Source: an uncultured Pseudomonadales bacterium (lineage in GTDB: Bacteria; Pseudomonadota; Gammaproteobacteria; Pseudomonadales; Azotimanducaceae). Taken from it: a DNA stretch of 64,000 nucleotides. This document shows positions 26,178 to 35,159 of this stretch, in pieces (within the stretch, counting starts at the first letter, position 1; every line of letters begins with the position of its first letter). Made by a program: the position numbers and the translations under genes. The DNA is taken from assembly GCA_958296295.1 (NCBI GenBank), contig OY282460.1, forward strand, positions 3,704,291 through 3,768,290, read 5' to 3'. The notes under the pieces are model-generated. The model was not told the DNA's origin, searched no databases, and saw only the letters and a list, made by a program, of their open reading frames with translations.

Positions 26178-27047
26178 TCAACTCGCGCGCCGCGTGAGAT
26201 GGTCGGCCAAAGCGGCCAGTTCCGTTCCGCGCTCGCCGAACACCGCCAGCGCGGCAAGCGCCGAGTTCCGCCGCTTCACCACTTCCGCTCCGGCGGCATC
26301 CACACCGAGCAGGCTGGCGTATGTGGACTTGCCCCGCCGGGCATCGCTGCCCAGCGGCTTCCCCAGCACTTCGGTGCTGCCGGTCTCGTCCAGCACGTCG
26401 TCGCGGATCTGGAACGCGAGGCCGATCTCGCCGGCGAACAAATTCAAAGAGCATGTCTCCCGAGCGGTGAGCGACCCCGCGCTGGCGCCAAGCATAACCG
26501 CGGCGTGGATCAGGGCGCCGGTCTTGCGCCGGTGGGTTCGCTCCACTTCCCCCAAATCGAACGGCCGCGACTCGCCCTCCATGTCCAGCACTTGGCCGCC
26601 CACCATGCCGGCGGCGCCGGCGGCTCGCGTCAAAAGCGCGAGTTGCCGCCGCGCCACCTCGGCGTCGGTGTGGGCGCTGGCCAGGGTTTCGAACGCCAAC
26701 GCCTGCAGCGCGTCGCCGACCAGGATGGCGGTGGCCTCGTCGTAGGCGACATGAACGGTCGGTCTGCCTCGGCGCAGGTCGTCGTCGTCCATGGCCGGCA
26801 GATCGTCGTGAACCAGCGAGTAGGCGTGCAACAGCTCCACGGCCGCGGCGGCGGCGTCCAGACCCGGCGCATCGGCGCCGCTGGCCCGGCCGGCCGCGTA
26901 GACCAACCGCGGCCGGATGCGCTTGCCGCCGCCAAGCGTCGCGTAGCGCATGGCGTCGCGCAGCTTGGACGGCGCATCCGGCAGATTCAACGCCCGCTCC
27001 AACGCGGCGTTCACGCGGCACACGTCGGCGTGGAGTTCAGTCGCCAC
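26178..27047 (-). CDS. ispA: Farnesyl/geranyl diphosphate synthase (polyprenyl synthetase)
   Basis: This enzyme condenses isopentenyl diphosphate with allylic diphosphates to make short prenyl chains. The 289-residue protein has GGGKRIRP, the first aspartate-rich motif in HDDLPAMDDDDLRRG (the DDxxxxD of bacterial FPP synthases) and the second in FQIRDDVLD, plus KTGALIHAAV. The GTG start overlaps the pspF stop by 11 bases, an unusual site for ispA, which normally sits with xseB and dxs. Product chain length is inferred from size and motif spacing only. Confidence 0.88.
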   Translation of the reverse strand: MATELHADVCRVNAALERALNLPDAPSKLRDAMRYATLGGGKRIRPRLVYAAGRASGADAPGLDAAAAAVELLHAYSLVHDDLPAMDDDDLRRGRPTVHVAYDEATAILVGDALQALAFETLASAHTDAEVARRQLALLTRAAGAAGMVGGQVLDMEGESRPFDLGEVERTHRRKTGALIHAAVMLGASAGSLTARETCSLNLFAGEIGLAFQIRDDVLDETGSTEVLGKPLGSDARRGKSTYASLLGVDAAGAEVVKRRNSALAALAVFGERGTELAALADHLTRRAS

Positions 27048-28035
27048 CGCGCACCTCGGCCTCGTACTTCTTCAGGTAGCCGCGTAGCGAGTGGTAGGTG
27101 AGGCCAAGCTGCGCCGCGGCCCGGCGTTGGTTGTACTTGGCCGCCGCCAGCGCCTTGTTGATGACGTCGATTTCCAGTTTCTGCACCGCCGCCTTGAGAT
27201 CCAGAGGCAGCGCCAACCCCGGGCGCGCGCCGGGCGCCTGCTCGGCGGCCGGTCGAAACGGCGAGCGGAACGGATCGAGGGTGATCTCTTCCACCGCCTC
27301 GCCCGGTTCGGCGCGATAGACGGCGCGTTCCACCACGTTCTTGAGTTCGCGCAGGTTGCCGGGCCAATGGTGCGTTTGGAGCGCTTGCGCGGCGTCGGCC
27401 GCGAAACCCGGGAAATACTCCCGCCCGAGTTCCTTGGCCATGTTCGTGGCGAAGTACTCGGCCAACAGCGGAATGTCTTCCGGTCTTTCGCGCAGCGGCG
27501 GCAGAGTCACCACGTCGAACGCCAGCCGATCCAACAGGTCCAGCCGAAAGCCGCCTTTGGCGGCGAGGGCCGGCAAATCCTCGTTCGTGGCGGCCACCAC
27601 GCGCACGTCCGCCCGTTGCGTGCGCCGTCCACCCACCCGTTCGAACTCGCCGTACTCGATGACGCGCAGCAGTTTCTCTTGCACGAGGCCGGACGTGTTC
27701 GCCAGCTCGTCCAGGAACAGCGTGCCGCCTTCGGCGCGCTCGAAACGGCCTTGGTGGGTGCGCGAGGCGCCGGTGAAAGAGCCGGCCTCGTGGCCGAAAA
27801 GCTCGCTCTCGATGAGGGTGTCGCTGATGGCCGCGCAGTTGAGCTTCAGGAACGGGCCTTCCCAGCGGCTAGAGAGATAGTGCAGCCGGGCGGCCACAAG
27901 CTCCTTGCCGGTACCGCGCTCGCCCACCACCAGCACCGGCTTGTTGAGCGGCGCGACCTTGGAAACGGCGTCCAAGGCAAGGCGAAACGCCGGCGATTCG
28001 CCGACGAGGCGGTCTGGTTCAGGGCGTTTGGGCAT
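27037..28035 (-). CDS. pspF: Phage-shock regulator PspF (sigma-54 activator)
   Basis: PspF activates the psp promoter with sigma-54 RNA polymerase and is held inactive by PspA. The 332-residue protein lacks an N-terminal sensor domain, as PspF does, and starts directly with the AAA+ module: Walker A GERGTGKE (38-45), Walker B GGTLFLDELA, arginine-finger region DLLDRLAFDVVTLPPLRERP, then a C-terminal Fis-type helix-turn-helix (NQRRAAAQLGLTYHSLRGYL). The sigma-54 contact loop reads GSFTGA (85-90) where GAFTGA is expected. It is divergent from pspABC, confirming the assignment. Confidence 0.92.
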   Translation of the reverse strand: MPKRPEPDRLVGESPAFRLALDAVSKVAPLNKPVLVVGERGTGKELVAARLHYLSSRWEGPFLKLNCAAISDTLIESELFGHEAGSFTGASRTHQGRFERAEGGTLFLDELANTSGLVQEKLLRVIEYGEFERVGGRRTQRADVRVVAATNEDLPALAAKGGFRLDLLDRLAFDVVTLPPLRERPEDIPLLAEYFATNMAKELGREYFPGFAADAAQALQTHHWPGNLRELKNVVERAVYRAEPGEAVEEITLDPFRSPFRPAAEQAPGARPGLALPLDLKAAVQKLEIDVINKALAAAKYNQRRAAAQLGLTYHSLRGYLKKYEAEVRGGD

Positions 28036-28054
28036 GGGCTTGGGCCGATTCTAG

Positions 28055-28065
28055 CCAACTGTTGG
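28055..28065. promoter_or_regulatory. Perfect palindrome CCAACTGTTGG in the pspF-pspA gap
   Basis: An 11-base palindrome lies 20 bases upstream of pspF and about 100 bases upstream of the pspA promoter. Its position fits an upstream activating sequence for PspF, but it is a single short site and no second copy is obvious. Confidence 0.35.
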
Positions 28066-28157
28066 TTGTTTTCGCCACCAGCCAAGGCCACTTGCCGTTG
28101 CCGCCGAATCCGTAAAATGCCCCTACATTTCAGACAGTTAAATGCGAAAAACGAGGT

Positions 28158-28174
28158 TTGGCACGATTTCTGAA
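28158..28174 (+). promoter_or_regulatory. Sigma-54 promoter of pspABC
   Basis: The sequence TTGGCACGATTTCTGAA holds a perfect -24 element (TTGGCACG). At the right 10-base distance the -12 element has G followed by A instead of the usual GC. It ends 40 bases before the pspA ATG. Together with divergent pspF this is the expected PspF-dependent promoter. Confidence 0.7.
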
Positions 28175-28214
28175 ACATGGCGGACGAAGGCAACCCAACG
28201 TGGAGGCAAGCGCA

Positions 28215-28910
28215 ATGAGCGTATTTTCCCGCATCACCGACATCGTCAACTCCAACCTCAACGCCTTGTTGGACAAGGCCGAGGACCCGGAGAAGATGGT
28301 GCGCCTCATCATCGGCGAGATGGAGGACACCTTGGTGGAGGTGCGCACCACGTCGGCGCGCGCCATCGCCGACAAGAAGGAGCTCGCCCGGCGCAGGGAG
28401 CAGCTCGCCCAGGAAGCGGCGGACTGGGAAACCAAGGCCGAGCTCGCCATTTCCAGAAAACGCGACGACTTGGCGCGCGCGGCCCTCGTGGAGAAGTCCA
28501 AAGCCGACGAGATGGCGGCAACCGTTGCCGCCGAACTGGTCGTGCTCGACGAGACGCTCGCCAAACTCGGCGACGACATCCACGCCTTGCAGCAAAAGAT
28601 CAAGGACGCCAAAGCCCGCCAGCAGAGCATCGTCGTGCGCGGCCAAGCGGCCAAGACGAGGCTCGGCGTGCGTCGGCAACTGCACGATCACAACATCGAG
28701 GACGCGATGGCGCGCTTCGAGCAGTACGAGCGCAAGATGGACAACCTCGAAGGGCATGTGGAATCCTACGACCTCGGCCAGCGCTCGCTGAAGGATCAGA
28801 TCGACGATCTCGCGGTGGACGAAGAGGTGGACGAGGAACTGCGCCAGCTCAAGCAGCGGATGAAGTCCGGCGCGGCGTCCAAAAGCGCGGACGGCAAGGC
28901 GGGCGCTTAG
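28215..28910 (+). CDS. pspA: Phage shock protein A (PspA/IM30)
   Basis: PspA is a peripheral membrane protein of the ESCRT-III-like family that binds stressed inner membrane and inhibits PspF. The 231-residue protein is almost wholly coiled-coil: MSVFSRITDIVNSNLNALLD (the amphipathic membrane helix), PEKMVRLIIGEMEDTLVEVR and later long charged helices. The ATG at 28215 has GTGGAGG 9 bases upstream. It starts the pspABC operon behind a sigma-54 promoter. Confidence 0.94.
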   Translation: MSVFSRITDIVNSNLNALLDKAEDPEKMVRLIIGEMEDTLVEVRTTSARAIADKKELARRREQLAQEAADWETKAELAISRKRDDLARAALVEKSKADEMAATVAAELVVLDETLAKLGDDIHALQQKIKDAKARQQSIVVRGQAAKTRLGVRRQLHDHNIEDAMARFEQYERKMDNLEGHVESYDLGQRSLKDQIDDLAVDEEVDEELRQLKQRMKSGAASKSADGKAGA

Positions 28911-28940
28911 GAGGCCCGCGTGACCGGAGGGATTTGGATC

Positions 28941-29174
28941 ATGCCCGAATGGCTTTTCGTCCTCGCCATCATCTTCTTGGCGGTCGTGGCCCCGCTTTGG
29001 ATCCTCATGCACTACCTCACCGGGAAACGGCGTTCCGCAAAAGGGTTGGCGGCCGACGACCGCGCCGAGTTGGAGCGCCTTGCGCAGTCCGAGGCGGCGA
29101 TGCGCGAACGAATCGCCACCTTGGAATCCATCCTGGACGAGGAAACGCCCCACTGGCGCCGGAAGACGGACTAG
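28941..29174 (+). CDS. pspB: Phage shock protein B (PspB)
   Basis: PspB is a small inner-membrane protein that works with PspC to sense envelope damage and draw PspA off PspF. The 77-residue product has one N-terminal membrane segment (LFVLAIIFLAVVAPLWILMH) followed by a charged leucine-zipper-like helix. The ATG at 28941 is preferred over the GTG at 28920 because GGAGGG stands 9 bases before it and the membrane segment then starts at once, as in known PspB. It lies between pspA and pspC. Confidence 0.87.
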   Translation: MPEWLFVLAIIFLAVVAPLWILMHYLTGKRRSAKGLAADDRAELERLAQSEAAMRERIATLESILDEETPHWRRKTD

Positions 29175-29190
29175 CGGGACCGGATCGGAG

Positions 29191-29856
29191 ATGACAGTGA
29201 CCAAGGCGAGCAACCAAAACGACCCGAGCGGGGAGCGGCGGCGGCAAAGGCCCCGCGAGTCGCGTCTTGAAGCCGCCGTCCGCGAACTGGTGGCGCTTGC
29301 CGGCGACGAAGCCGCGCGCCATGTGGAACGGGCGACCGAACGGCTGCGAGCGGTGGCCGGCGACGAGTCGGCCACGCGCCATCCGCTGTGGTTTTGGTCC
29401 AACCAGCCTCGTTCGCGCAAGTTGTATCGGGCGGCCCGGGGCCGCGGAGAAGCCAAGCTGCTCGGCGTTTGCGCCGGCATCGCGAATTGCTACGGCATTG
29501 AACCCTTGGTGTTGCGCTTGGCGCTGGTCGCGACGATTTTCCTTACCCAGGGGCTGGCGATCCCGGCCTACTTGGTCGTGGCTTTGCTGATGGATGTCGA
29601 GCCCGCCGCCGAAGCGTCCGCCCGCCGGGGCGACGCTGCCCCGATGCCGGCTCGCGCGCGGCGCGGCAAGAACGCGAAAGCCGCGCCAAACCACAATCCG
29701 TCGGGCAGCGCGTCCGCGCAAGTCGATACCCGCCAGGTGCGCCGCAGCTTCGCACATTTGGAACAGCGGCTGCGGCGGCTGGAAGGGTTCGTCACGTCCG
29801 AGCACTTCGACCTGCACCGCGAACTCGCCAAGATGGCGCCGGTTGGGCAACGGTGA
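29191..29856 (+). CDS. pspC: Phage shock protein C (PspC domain)
   Basis: The 221-residue protein has a charged N-terminal helix, then a PspC domain (about 75-130) with LYRAARGRGEAKLLGVCAGI and the membrane segment LRLALVATIFLTQGLAIPAY, and a long basic/helical tail ending FAHLEQRLRRLEGFVTSE. PspC is the transmembrane sensor partner of PspB. It is longer than the E. coli protein (about 120 residues) at both ends. The ATG at 29191 closely follows the pspB stop. Confidence 0.86.
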   Translation: MTVTKASNQNDPSGERRRQRPRESRLEAAVRELVALAGDEAARHVERATERLRAVAGDESATRHPLWFWSNQPRSRKLYRAARGRGEAKLLGVCAGIANCYGIEPLVLRLALVATIFLTQGLAIPAYLVVALLMDVEPAAEASARRGDAAPMPARARRGKNAKAAPNHNPSGSASAQVDTRQVRRSFAHLEQRLRRLEGFVTSEHFDLHRELAKMAPVGQR

Positions 29857-29908
29857 ACCCGTCACCGCCCGCGAGGGCCGGCGCCACTAGCCGCTGAACC
29901 CTACCGCG

Positions 29909-30598
29909 TCAACAGGCGCCGCTCAGCCGGTCGGGGAAGTCCGTGAACACGCCGTCTACGCCCAAGGCCCGCAATCGCCGGGCTCGCCCGGCGCTGTTCA
30001 CCGTGTAGACCAGGCAGCGGCAGCCCCAACTCTTCACAGCCGCGACCCGAGCGGCTGTCGCGAGGCGTGCCGCGATGTGGACGCCCCAAGCCCGCAACGC
30101 CTGCACCGTCGCCGGCAAGCCGGCCGTCCATTCGCCCGCCAAGGGCGCAACCGGCGTACGCGGACAATGCTCGCGGAACACGGCCAAACGCTGGTGATCG
30201 AACGACGAGACCACGATGGGCCGGCGCAAACCGCGAAGCAGGCGGGCGGCGGGTACCGCGGTGCCCCGGCCTTTGAGTTCCACGTTCACCAGCACGCTGC
30301 TTGGCACCGCGGCGAGCGCTTCCCGCAAGGTGGGCACGCGCTCGCCGGCACCGGCGTCCAAGCGGCGCACGGACTCGAAGGTGGCGTCCTCGAGCCGTCC
30401 GCGACCGTCCGTCGTTCGCTCCAGACGGTCGTCGTGAAACACCAGCAGCTCGCCTTCAACGCATTGCACATCGAGTTCCACGCCGTCGACGCCGAGGGAA
30501 ACGGCCTTGCGAAAGGCCGCCAGCGTGTTCTCCGGGCGGATTCCCGCCGCGCCGCGGTGGCCGATGACTAGAAACTTGGCGTTGTCGTCCGTGCGCAT
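29909..30598 (-). CDS. Glycerophosphodiester phosphodiesterase
   Basis: The enzyme splits glycerophosphodiesters into glycerol 3-phosphate and an alcohol. The 229-residue protein has the GDPD signature VIGHRGAAGIRPENTLAAF with the catalytic histidine, then GVELDVQ and LVFHDDRLERTTDGRG with the second histidine and metal ligands, and ends GVDGVFTDFPDRL. The ATG at 30598 is chosen. No signal peptide, so it should act in the cytoplasm (UgpQ-like). It is convergent with pspC and divergent from dnaX. Confidence 0.9.
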   Translation of the reverse strand: MRTDDNAKFLVIGHRGAAGIRPENTLAAFRKAVSLGVDGVELDVQCVEGELLVFHDDRLERTTDGRGRLEDATFESVRRLDAGAGERVPTLREALAAVPSSVLVNVELKGRGTAVPAARLLRGLRRPIVVSSFDHQRLAVFREHCPRTPVAPLAGEWTAGLPATVQALRAWGVHIAARLATAARVAAVKSWGCRCLVYTVNSAGRARRLRALGVDGVFTDFPDRLSGAC

Positions 30599-30666
30599 AT
30601 CATCGTTGCCGCGGCCGCCCGCGGGCGCTGTTCGGCGCCGCGATTGGGGTAACATCGCCAGTCGTC

Positions 30667-32367
30667 ATGAGCTACCTCGTATTGGCGCGGAAGTACCGCC
30701 CCCGCACGTTCGCGGATGTCATGGGGCAGACGCCGGTGGTGCGCGCCCTGGCCAACGCCTTGGACCAGCAACGCCTGCACCACGCCTATCTCTTCACCGG
30801 CACCCGCGGTGTTGGCAAGACCACCTTGGCGCGCATTCTAGCCGCCTGTTTCAACTGCGACGCCGGCGTCACCTCCACGCCCTGTGGCACTTGCGGCGCT
30901 TGCGCGGGCATAGCCGCCGGCCGGTTTCTGGACCTCATCGAGGTGGACGCGGCTTCGCGCACTGGCGTGGACGATACCCGCGAGCTGCTCGAGGGCGCGC
31001 AGTTCCTGCCCGGCGAAGGCCGCTACAAGGTGTATCTCATCGACGAGGTCCACATGCTCACCGGCCACAGCTTCAACGCGCTTCTGAAAACCCTGGAAGA
31101 GCCGCCGGAACACGTGAAGTTCCTGCTTGCGACCACGGAAGCGAAGAAGATCCCCGTCACCGTGCTGTCGCGTTGTCTCCAGTTCCACTTGAAAAACATG
31201 CTGCCGGACGTGATCGAGAAGCAGCTCGCCAAGGTGCTGGCGGCGGAAAGCATCGACGCCGAACCCGCGGCCCTCGCGGCAATCGCCCGCGCCGCCGGCG
31301 GCAGCATGCGCGATGCGCTTTCCATAGCGGATCAGGCCACCTCGCACGGCGGCGGCTCGGTGACCGCCGCCAGCGTGAGCGACATGCTCGGCATCGCCGG
31401 ACGCGACGAAGTGGGGGCGCTGCTCGACGCCTTGGCGGCCAAGGACAGCGCGCGGCTGCTGGCGGCCGGCGACGATCTGGCCGGACGTTCCTTGGACCTC
31501 GCCGCGGTGCTTGGCGAGTTGCAACGGGCGTTCCACGACCTGGCGCTGGCGACGGAGCTTGGGGTTTCGCCGGAACCGCCCTACGAGCGTTTCCAAAGCG
31601 CCTTCGGCGCCGAAGATCTGCAGCTCTACTACCAGATCGCGCTGATGGGAGGGCGCGACATCGAATTCGCGCCGGACGCCAAGGTCGGCTTCGACATGAC
31701 GCTCATCCGGTTGGCTTCCTTCGAGCCCGCGGCCGAGCGGCAGAGCAAACCGGCTCAGCCGTCGCCGGCGCGCGCGCCGGCCCAAGCATCTGGACGGCCA
31801 ACCGAGGCTTCGCGGGAACAAGCGCCAAGGCCGCCGCCAGCCACTGCCGGTTCGCCGCCCGCGGACGCCGACCAAACGATGGCCCAGCCGCGCCAACCGG
31901 TTCCGCTTGCGGCGACGCCGACCACCGCCGTGCCGGCACCCGCCACCGCGTCCGCACCCACCACCGCGCCGGCGGGTGCCGAAGCCGTGCCGAACTGGCA
32001 CGAAATCGTGCGCCGGATGGCGCCGGAGGCCGTCACGGCCATGATCCTCACCAACGCCAACCTGCTCCGCCGCACGTCCAAAGCGTGGAAGCTGCTGCTC
32101 GATCCCCAACACGAGACCTTGCTGAACGACAAACAGCGGGCCGAAATCACCACCAAGGCCGCGGAGGTTGAAGGCGCCCCGGTGCGGGTGGACTTCCGGT
32201 TCGGCCCGCGGGTGGCCGAAACGCCGGCCGAACGCAAGACGCGGCTGACCGCCGAAGCGCTAGCCAAGGCCAAGGCGGTGCTCGGCGCCGACGCCGTGGC
32301 GCAAACGCTCATAAGCGATTTCGACGCCCGACTGGAATCCGCTCAGCTTGTCGCAAGCGGTTCGTGA
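30667..32367 (+). CDS. dnaX: DNA polymerase III subunit tau (DnaX)
   Basis: DnaX is the clamp-loader ATPase that ties the replicase together. The 566-residue protein has Walker A GTRGVGKT (45-52), the zinc cysteines 64, 73, 76 and 79, Walker B LIDEVHML and the sensor/arginine-finger segment TVLSRCLQF. A long Ala/Pro-rich linker (about 360-430) precedes the C-terminal tau domain that contacts the polymerase (PNWHEIVRRM onward). No A-rich slippery site for a gamma frameshift is visible. It is followed by ybaB and recR in the classical order. Confidence 0.95.
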   Translation: MSYLVLARKYRPRTFADVMGQTPVVRALANALDQQRLHHAYLFTGTRGVGKTTLARILAACFNCDAGVTSTPCGTCGACAGIAAGRFLDLIEVDAASRTGVDDTRELLEGAQFLPGEGRYKVYLIDEVHMLTGHSFNALLKTLEEPPEHVKFLLATTEAKKIPVTVLSRCLQFHLKNMLPDVIEKQLAKVLAAESIDAEPAALAAIARAAGGSMRDALSIADQATSHGGGSVTAASVSDMLGIAGRDEVGALLDALAAKDSARLLAAGDDLAGRSLDLAAVLGELQRAFHDLALATELGVSPEPPYERFQSAFGAEDLQLYYQIALMGGRDIEFAPDAKVGFDMTLIRLASFEPAAERQSKPAQPSPARAPAQASGRPTEASREQAPRPPPATAGSPPADADQTMAQPRQPVPLAATPTTAVPAPATASAPTTAPAGAEAVPNWHEIVRRMAPEAVTAMILTNANLLRRTSKAWKLLLDPQHETLLNDKQRAEITTKAAEVEGAPVRVDFRFGPRVAETPAERKTRLTAEALAKAKAVLGADAVAQTLISDFDARLESAQLVASGS

Positions 32368-32426
32368 CCGCGGCCCGGAGCACGTTGTCCCCGCAACCGC
32401 GAGATGAGGCAGGAAGGAGGCAGACA

Positions 32427-32744
32427 GTGAAACTTGACGAGATGCTCAAACGCGCCCGCGACATGCAAGCGCGCATGGAGGAGGCGCAAGCCGGTCTCAG
32501 GACGGCGAGCGCCACAGGCGAAAGCGGCGGCGGCCTGGTGAAGGTGACGCTCAACGGCAGCTACGAGGCGCTGCGCGTGGACATCGAGCCGGCCGCCTTG
32601 GATGAGGATCGCGCCGTGCTGGAGGATCTCATCGCCGCGGCCATCAACGACGGCGCGCGTCGCGTTGCCGCCCTGCAGAAGGAGCGCATGGGCGCAGTGG
32701 CCACGCAACTCGGCTTGCCGCCGGGCATCAAGCTGCCCATGTGA
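32427..32744 (+). CDS. ybaB: Nucleoid-associated protein YbaB/EbfC
   Basis: The 105-residue protein is a small DNA-binding tweezer-shaped dimer of the YbaB/EbfC family: long N-terminal helix ([16 protein letters not shown]), then [11 protein letters not shown] and a C-terminal helix pair. The GTG at 32427 with AAGGAGG upstream gives the family's usual length and start ([10 protein letters not shown]). It sits between dnaX and recR, overlapping recR. Confidence 0.93.
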   Translation: MKLDEMLKRARDMQARMEEAQAGLRTASATGESGGGLVKVTLNGSYEALRVDIEPAALDEDRAVLEDLIAAAINDGARRVAALQKERMGAVATQLGLPPGIKLPM

Positions 32745-33343
32745 TGCGGTTAAGCCCCCTGATCGATCGCCTCATCGAATCGTTGCAGGCCCAGCCCGGC
32801 GTGGGGCCGAAGACGGCGACGCGCACGGCCTTGCACCTTTTGCAGCACAACCGCGCCGGCGCCCAGGCGTTGGCCGCGGCCTTGACCGAAGCGGCAGAGC
32901 GCGTGGGCCGCTGCCGCGCCTGCCGCACGTTGACCGAAACCGAGGTGTGCGCCATTTGCGCGAATCCGCGCCGCGACGCGGCGGCCCTGTGCGTGGTGGA
33001 ATCCCCTTCCGACATCGTCGCCATCGAACAGGCCGGCGGCTTCAGCGGCCGCTACTTCGTCCTGCACGGGCGGCTGTCGCCTATCGACGGGGTTGGCCCC
33101 GAGGAGCTGGGCCTCGGCGAATTGCCGACGCACGTCCGCGAAACCGGCGCGTCCGAGGTGATTCTGGCCACAAACCCCACGGTGGAGGGCGAAGCCACAG
33201 CCCACTACATCAAGGAGTCCCTGCGCGGCACGGACGCCCAAGTGACGCGCATCGCCCACGGCGTGCCTATCGGCGGCGAGTTGGAGTACATCGACGGCGG
33301 CACCATCGTCCACGCGCTGCAAGGTCGGCGTTCCGTTGATTAG
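32744..33343 (+). CDS. recR: Recombination mediator RecR
   Basis: RecR acts with RecF and RecO to load RecA at gaps. The 199-residue protein has an N-terminal helix-hairpin-helix ([19 protein letters not shown]), a four-cysteine zinc finger ([18 protein letters not shown]) and a Toprim domain ([13 protein letters not shown]). ATG at 32744 overlaps the ybaB stop (ATGTGATG); a GTG one codon earlier is possible. The dnaX-ybaB-recR order is highly conserved. Confidence 0.95.
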   Translation: MRLSPLIDRLIESLQAQPGVGPKTATRTALHLLQHNRAGAQALAAALTEAAERVGRCRACRTLTETEVCAICANPRRDAAALCVVESPSDIVAIEQAGGFSGRYFVLHGRLSPIDGVGPEELGLGELPTHVRETGASEVILATNPTVEGEATAHYIKESLRGTDAQVTRIAHGVPIGGELEYIDGGTIVHALQGRRSVD

Positions 33344-33372
33344 AACTCTCGCCAGCCACCGCGACGGCGCAA

Positions 33373-34527
33373 TTGACTGAATGCCGGCAGCCGGCCGCCG
33401 CGGGCCGGCCAGCGGAGGCCGCTATCGTCGCCAAGGCGGCTGACGGCTTGCTCGACGCGGACGACGCGATCGCCGCTTTCGTCGCGACCCTCGGCGACGA
33501 AGCGGGCGTGGACACGGAGTTCATGCGCGTGCGCACGTTCCATCCGATCGCCGCGCTCTACCAGCTCGCCGGCGAAGGCGGCGTCGGCCTGGTGGACGCC
33601 GCCGCGCCCATCTCGTTCGCGCCCCTCAAGGCGTTGCTGCAAGACGCCGGGCGCACGAAGATCATGCATTCCTGCTCCGAGGACCTGGAGGTGATGGCGA
33701 GCCACCTCGGGGTGCGACCGCGCGCCGTGGTGGATACGCAAATCGCCCACGCCTTTCTGACCCCGGAACGCTCCGCCAGCTATGCCGCGCTAGCGGAGCG
33801 CTACGTCGGCGTCGCGCTCGACAAACAAGAGACCCGCTCGGACTGGCTGCTGCGCCCGCTGTTGCCGGCGCAGCTGACCTACGCCCGGCTGGATGTGGTC
33901 CACCTGCCGGCGATGTGGCGGGCCGAGCGCGAGGCGCTCGAGGCGACCGGCCGGTTGGCGTGGTTCGAAGAGGAAATGCGCCGCGTGCTGGCCGCGCCGG
34001 CGGAAACGCCGGAGACCTGGTACCGCAACCTCAAGGGCGTGTGGCGGTTCGACGCTCGCCAACTCGCGGTGCTGCGCAGCCTGGTGGCGTGGCGCGAACG
34101 CGAAGCCCGCAGTCGCAACCTGCCGCGAGCGTGGACGGTGCCCGACCACGCGCTGCTGGAGATCGCGCGTTGGAACCATATCACGGCGCAACAGGTGTGG
34201 GCCGCGTTGCCGGGGCGACGCGCCCGACGCTACGTGGCGGCGCTCATGGAAGCGCGTCGGCGCGGCCTGGACGACCCGGAACCGCCAAGCCGCGAACCGC
34301 GACCTCTGGGGCCGCAAGACAACTTGATCGTGAAGGCGCTGCGCGAAGTGGTGGCCCGCGAGGCCAGCAGGCTGGACATGGCGGCGCCGCTCTTGGCCAG
34401 CAGACGCGATTTGGAGGCGGCGTTGCGTCACCACCGCGAGCACGGCGAACTGCCCGAACAGTTCGCGGGATGGCGCGGCATCCTGCTCGGCGACAAGTTG
34501 CGCGACACGCTGGCCAACGCGCGATGA
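33373..34527 (+). CDS. rnd: Ribonuclease D
   Basis: RNase D trims tRNA 3' ends. The 384-residue protein has the DEDD exonuclease residues in DTEFMR, SCSEDLEVM, DTQIAH and the final YARLDV, followed by two HRDC-like helical domains (WYRNLKGVWRFDARQLAVLR and further). The start is a TTG at 33373, since no ATG or GTG in frame precedes the conserved region. It overlaps the next gene by 4 bases (ATGA). Confidence 0.93.
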   Translation: MTECRQPAAAGRPAEAAIVAKAADGLLDADDAIAAFVATLGDEAGVDTEFMRVRTFHPIAALYQLAGEGGVGLVDAAAPISFAPLKALLQDAGRTKIMHSCSEDLEVMASHLGVRPRAVVDTQIAHAFLTPERSASYAALAERYVGVALDKQETRSDWLLRPLLPAQLTYARLDVVHLPAMWRAEREALEATGRLAWFEEEMRRVLAAPAETPETWYRNLKGVWRFDARQLAVLRSLVAWREREARSRNLPRAWTVPDHALLEIARWNHITAQQVWAALPGRRARRYVAALMEARRRGLDDPEPPSREPRPLGPQDNLIVKALREVVAREASRLDMAAPLLASRRDLEAALRHHREHGELPEQFAGWRGILLGDKLRDTLANAR

Positions 34528-35159
34528 GCCCGCACGAGGCCGGCGACACGCCGGGCGGCGACGCGGCGGGCGGCGACGCGCACGGCCGGGACGCGACGCC
34601 GCGGCTCAAGGGCCAAGCGGCCGCAAAACACCCGCCAGGACGCGCCGCGCGCCTTGTCGCGTTCGTCAAGGGACTGGCGGCCCAAGGTCGGCGCGCGCCC
34701 CCGTTCTGGCAGCGAAAAACCTTGGCCGAGATGACGAGCCGCGAGTGGGAGTCGTTGTGCGACGGCTGCGGCCGATGCTGCGTGGTGAAGCTGGAAGATG
34801 CGGACACCGGCCGCGTGCATCCCACATCCGTGGCTTGCCGCATGCTGGACTTGGAAACCTGCCGCTGCCGCCACTACCGGCGGCGCCACGCGCTGGTGCC
34901 GGAGTGCCTGCCGCTCGACGCCGAATCTTTGCCGCGCTACGGCTGGCTGCCGGCCACCTGCGCGTATCGTCGCGTCAGCGAAGGGCGTGGTCTGGCCTGG
35001 TGGCATCCGCTGGTCTCCGGCGACCCGGAAACGGTGGTTCAAGCCGGCGTCAGCGTGCGCGGCAACGTGGTGTCGGAGAGCGCCGTGCATCCGGACGAGC
35101 CGTTGGACCGCTATGTGGTGCGGTGGGTGGACGCCGCCGACCATCCGGGCGGGCGCTGA
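34524..35159 (+). CDS. YcgN/UPF0260-type cysteine cluster protein
   Basis: The 211-residue protein matches the YcgN (UPF0260, CxxCxxCC zinc/iron cluster) family: PPFWQRKTLAEMTSREWESL, then LCDGCGRCCVVKLEDADTG and LDLETCRCRHYRRR. The extra N-terminal 60 residues are Gly/Ala/Asp-rich and poorly conserved. Function is unknown; metal binding is likely from the cysteines. It is translationally coupled to rnd, a neighbour pair I recall from pseudomonads. Confidence 0.88.
   Translation: MSPHEAGDTPGGDAAGGDAHGRDATPRLKGQAAAKHPPGRAARLVAFVKGLAAQGRRAPPFWQRKTLAEMTSREWESLCDGCGRCCVVKLEDADTGRVHPTSVACRMLDLETCRCRHYRRRHALVPECLPLDAESLPRYGWLPATCAYRRVSEGRGLAWWHPLVSGDPETVVQAGVSVRGNVVSESAVHPDEPLDRYVVRWVDAADHPGGR

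Noticed and set aside
30667-32367. Possible programmed frameshift in dnaX for a gamma subunit
   Set aside because: No A-rich slippery heptamer with a following stop was visible in the linker region.
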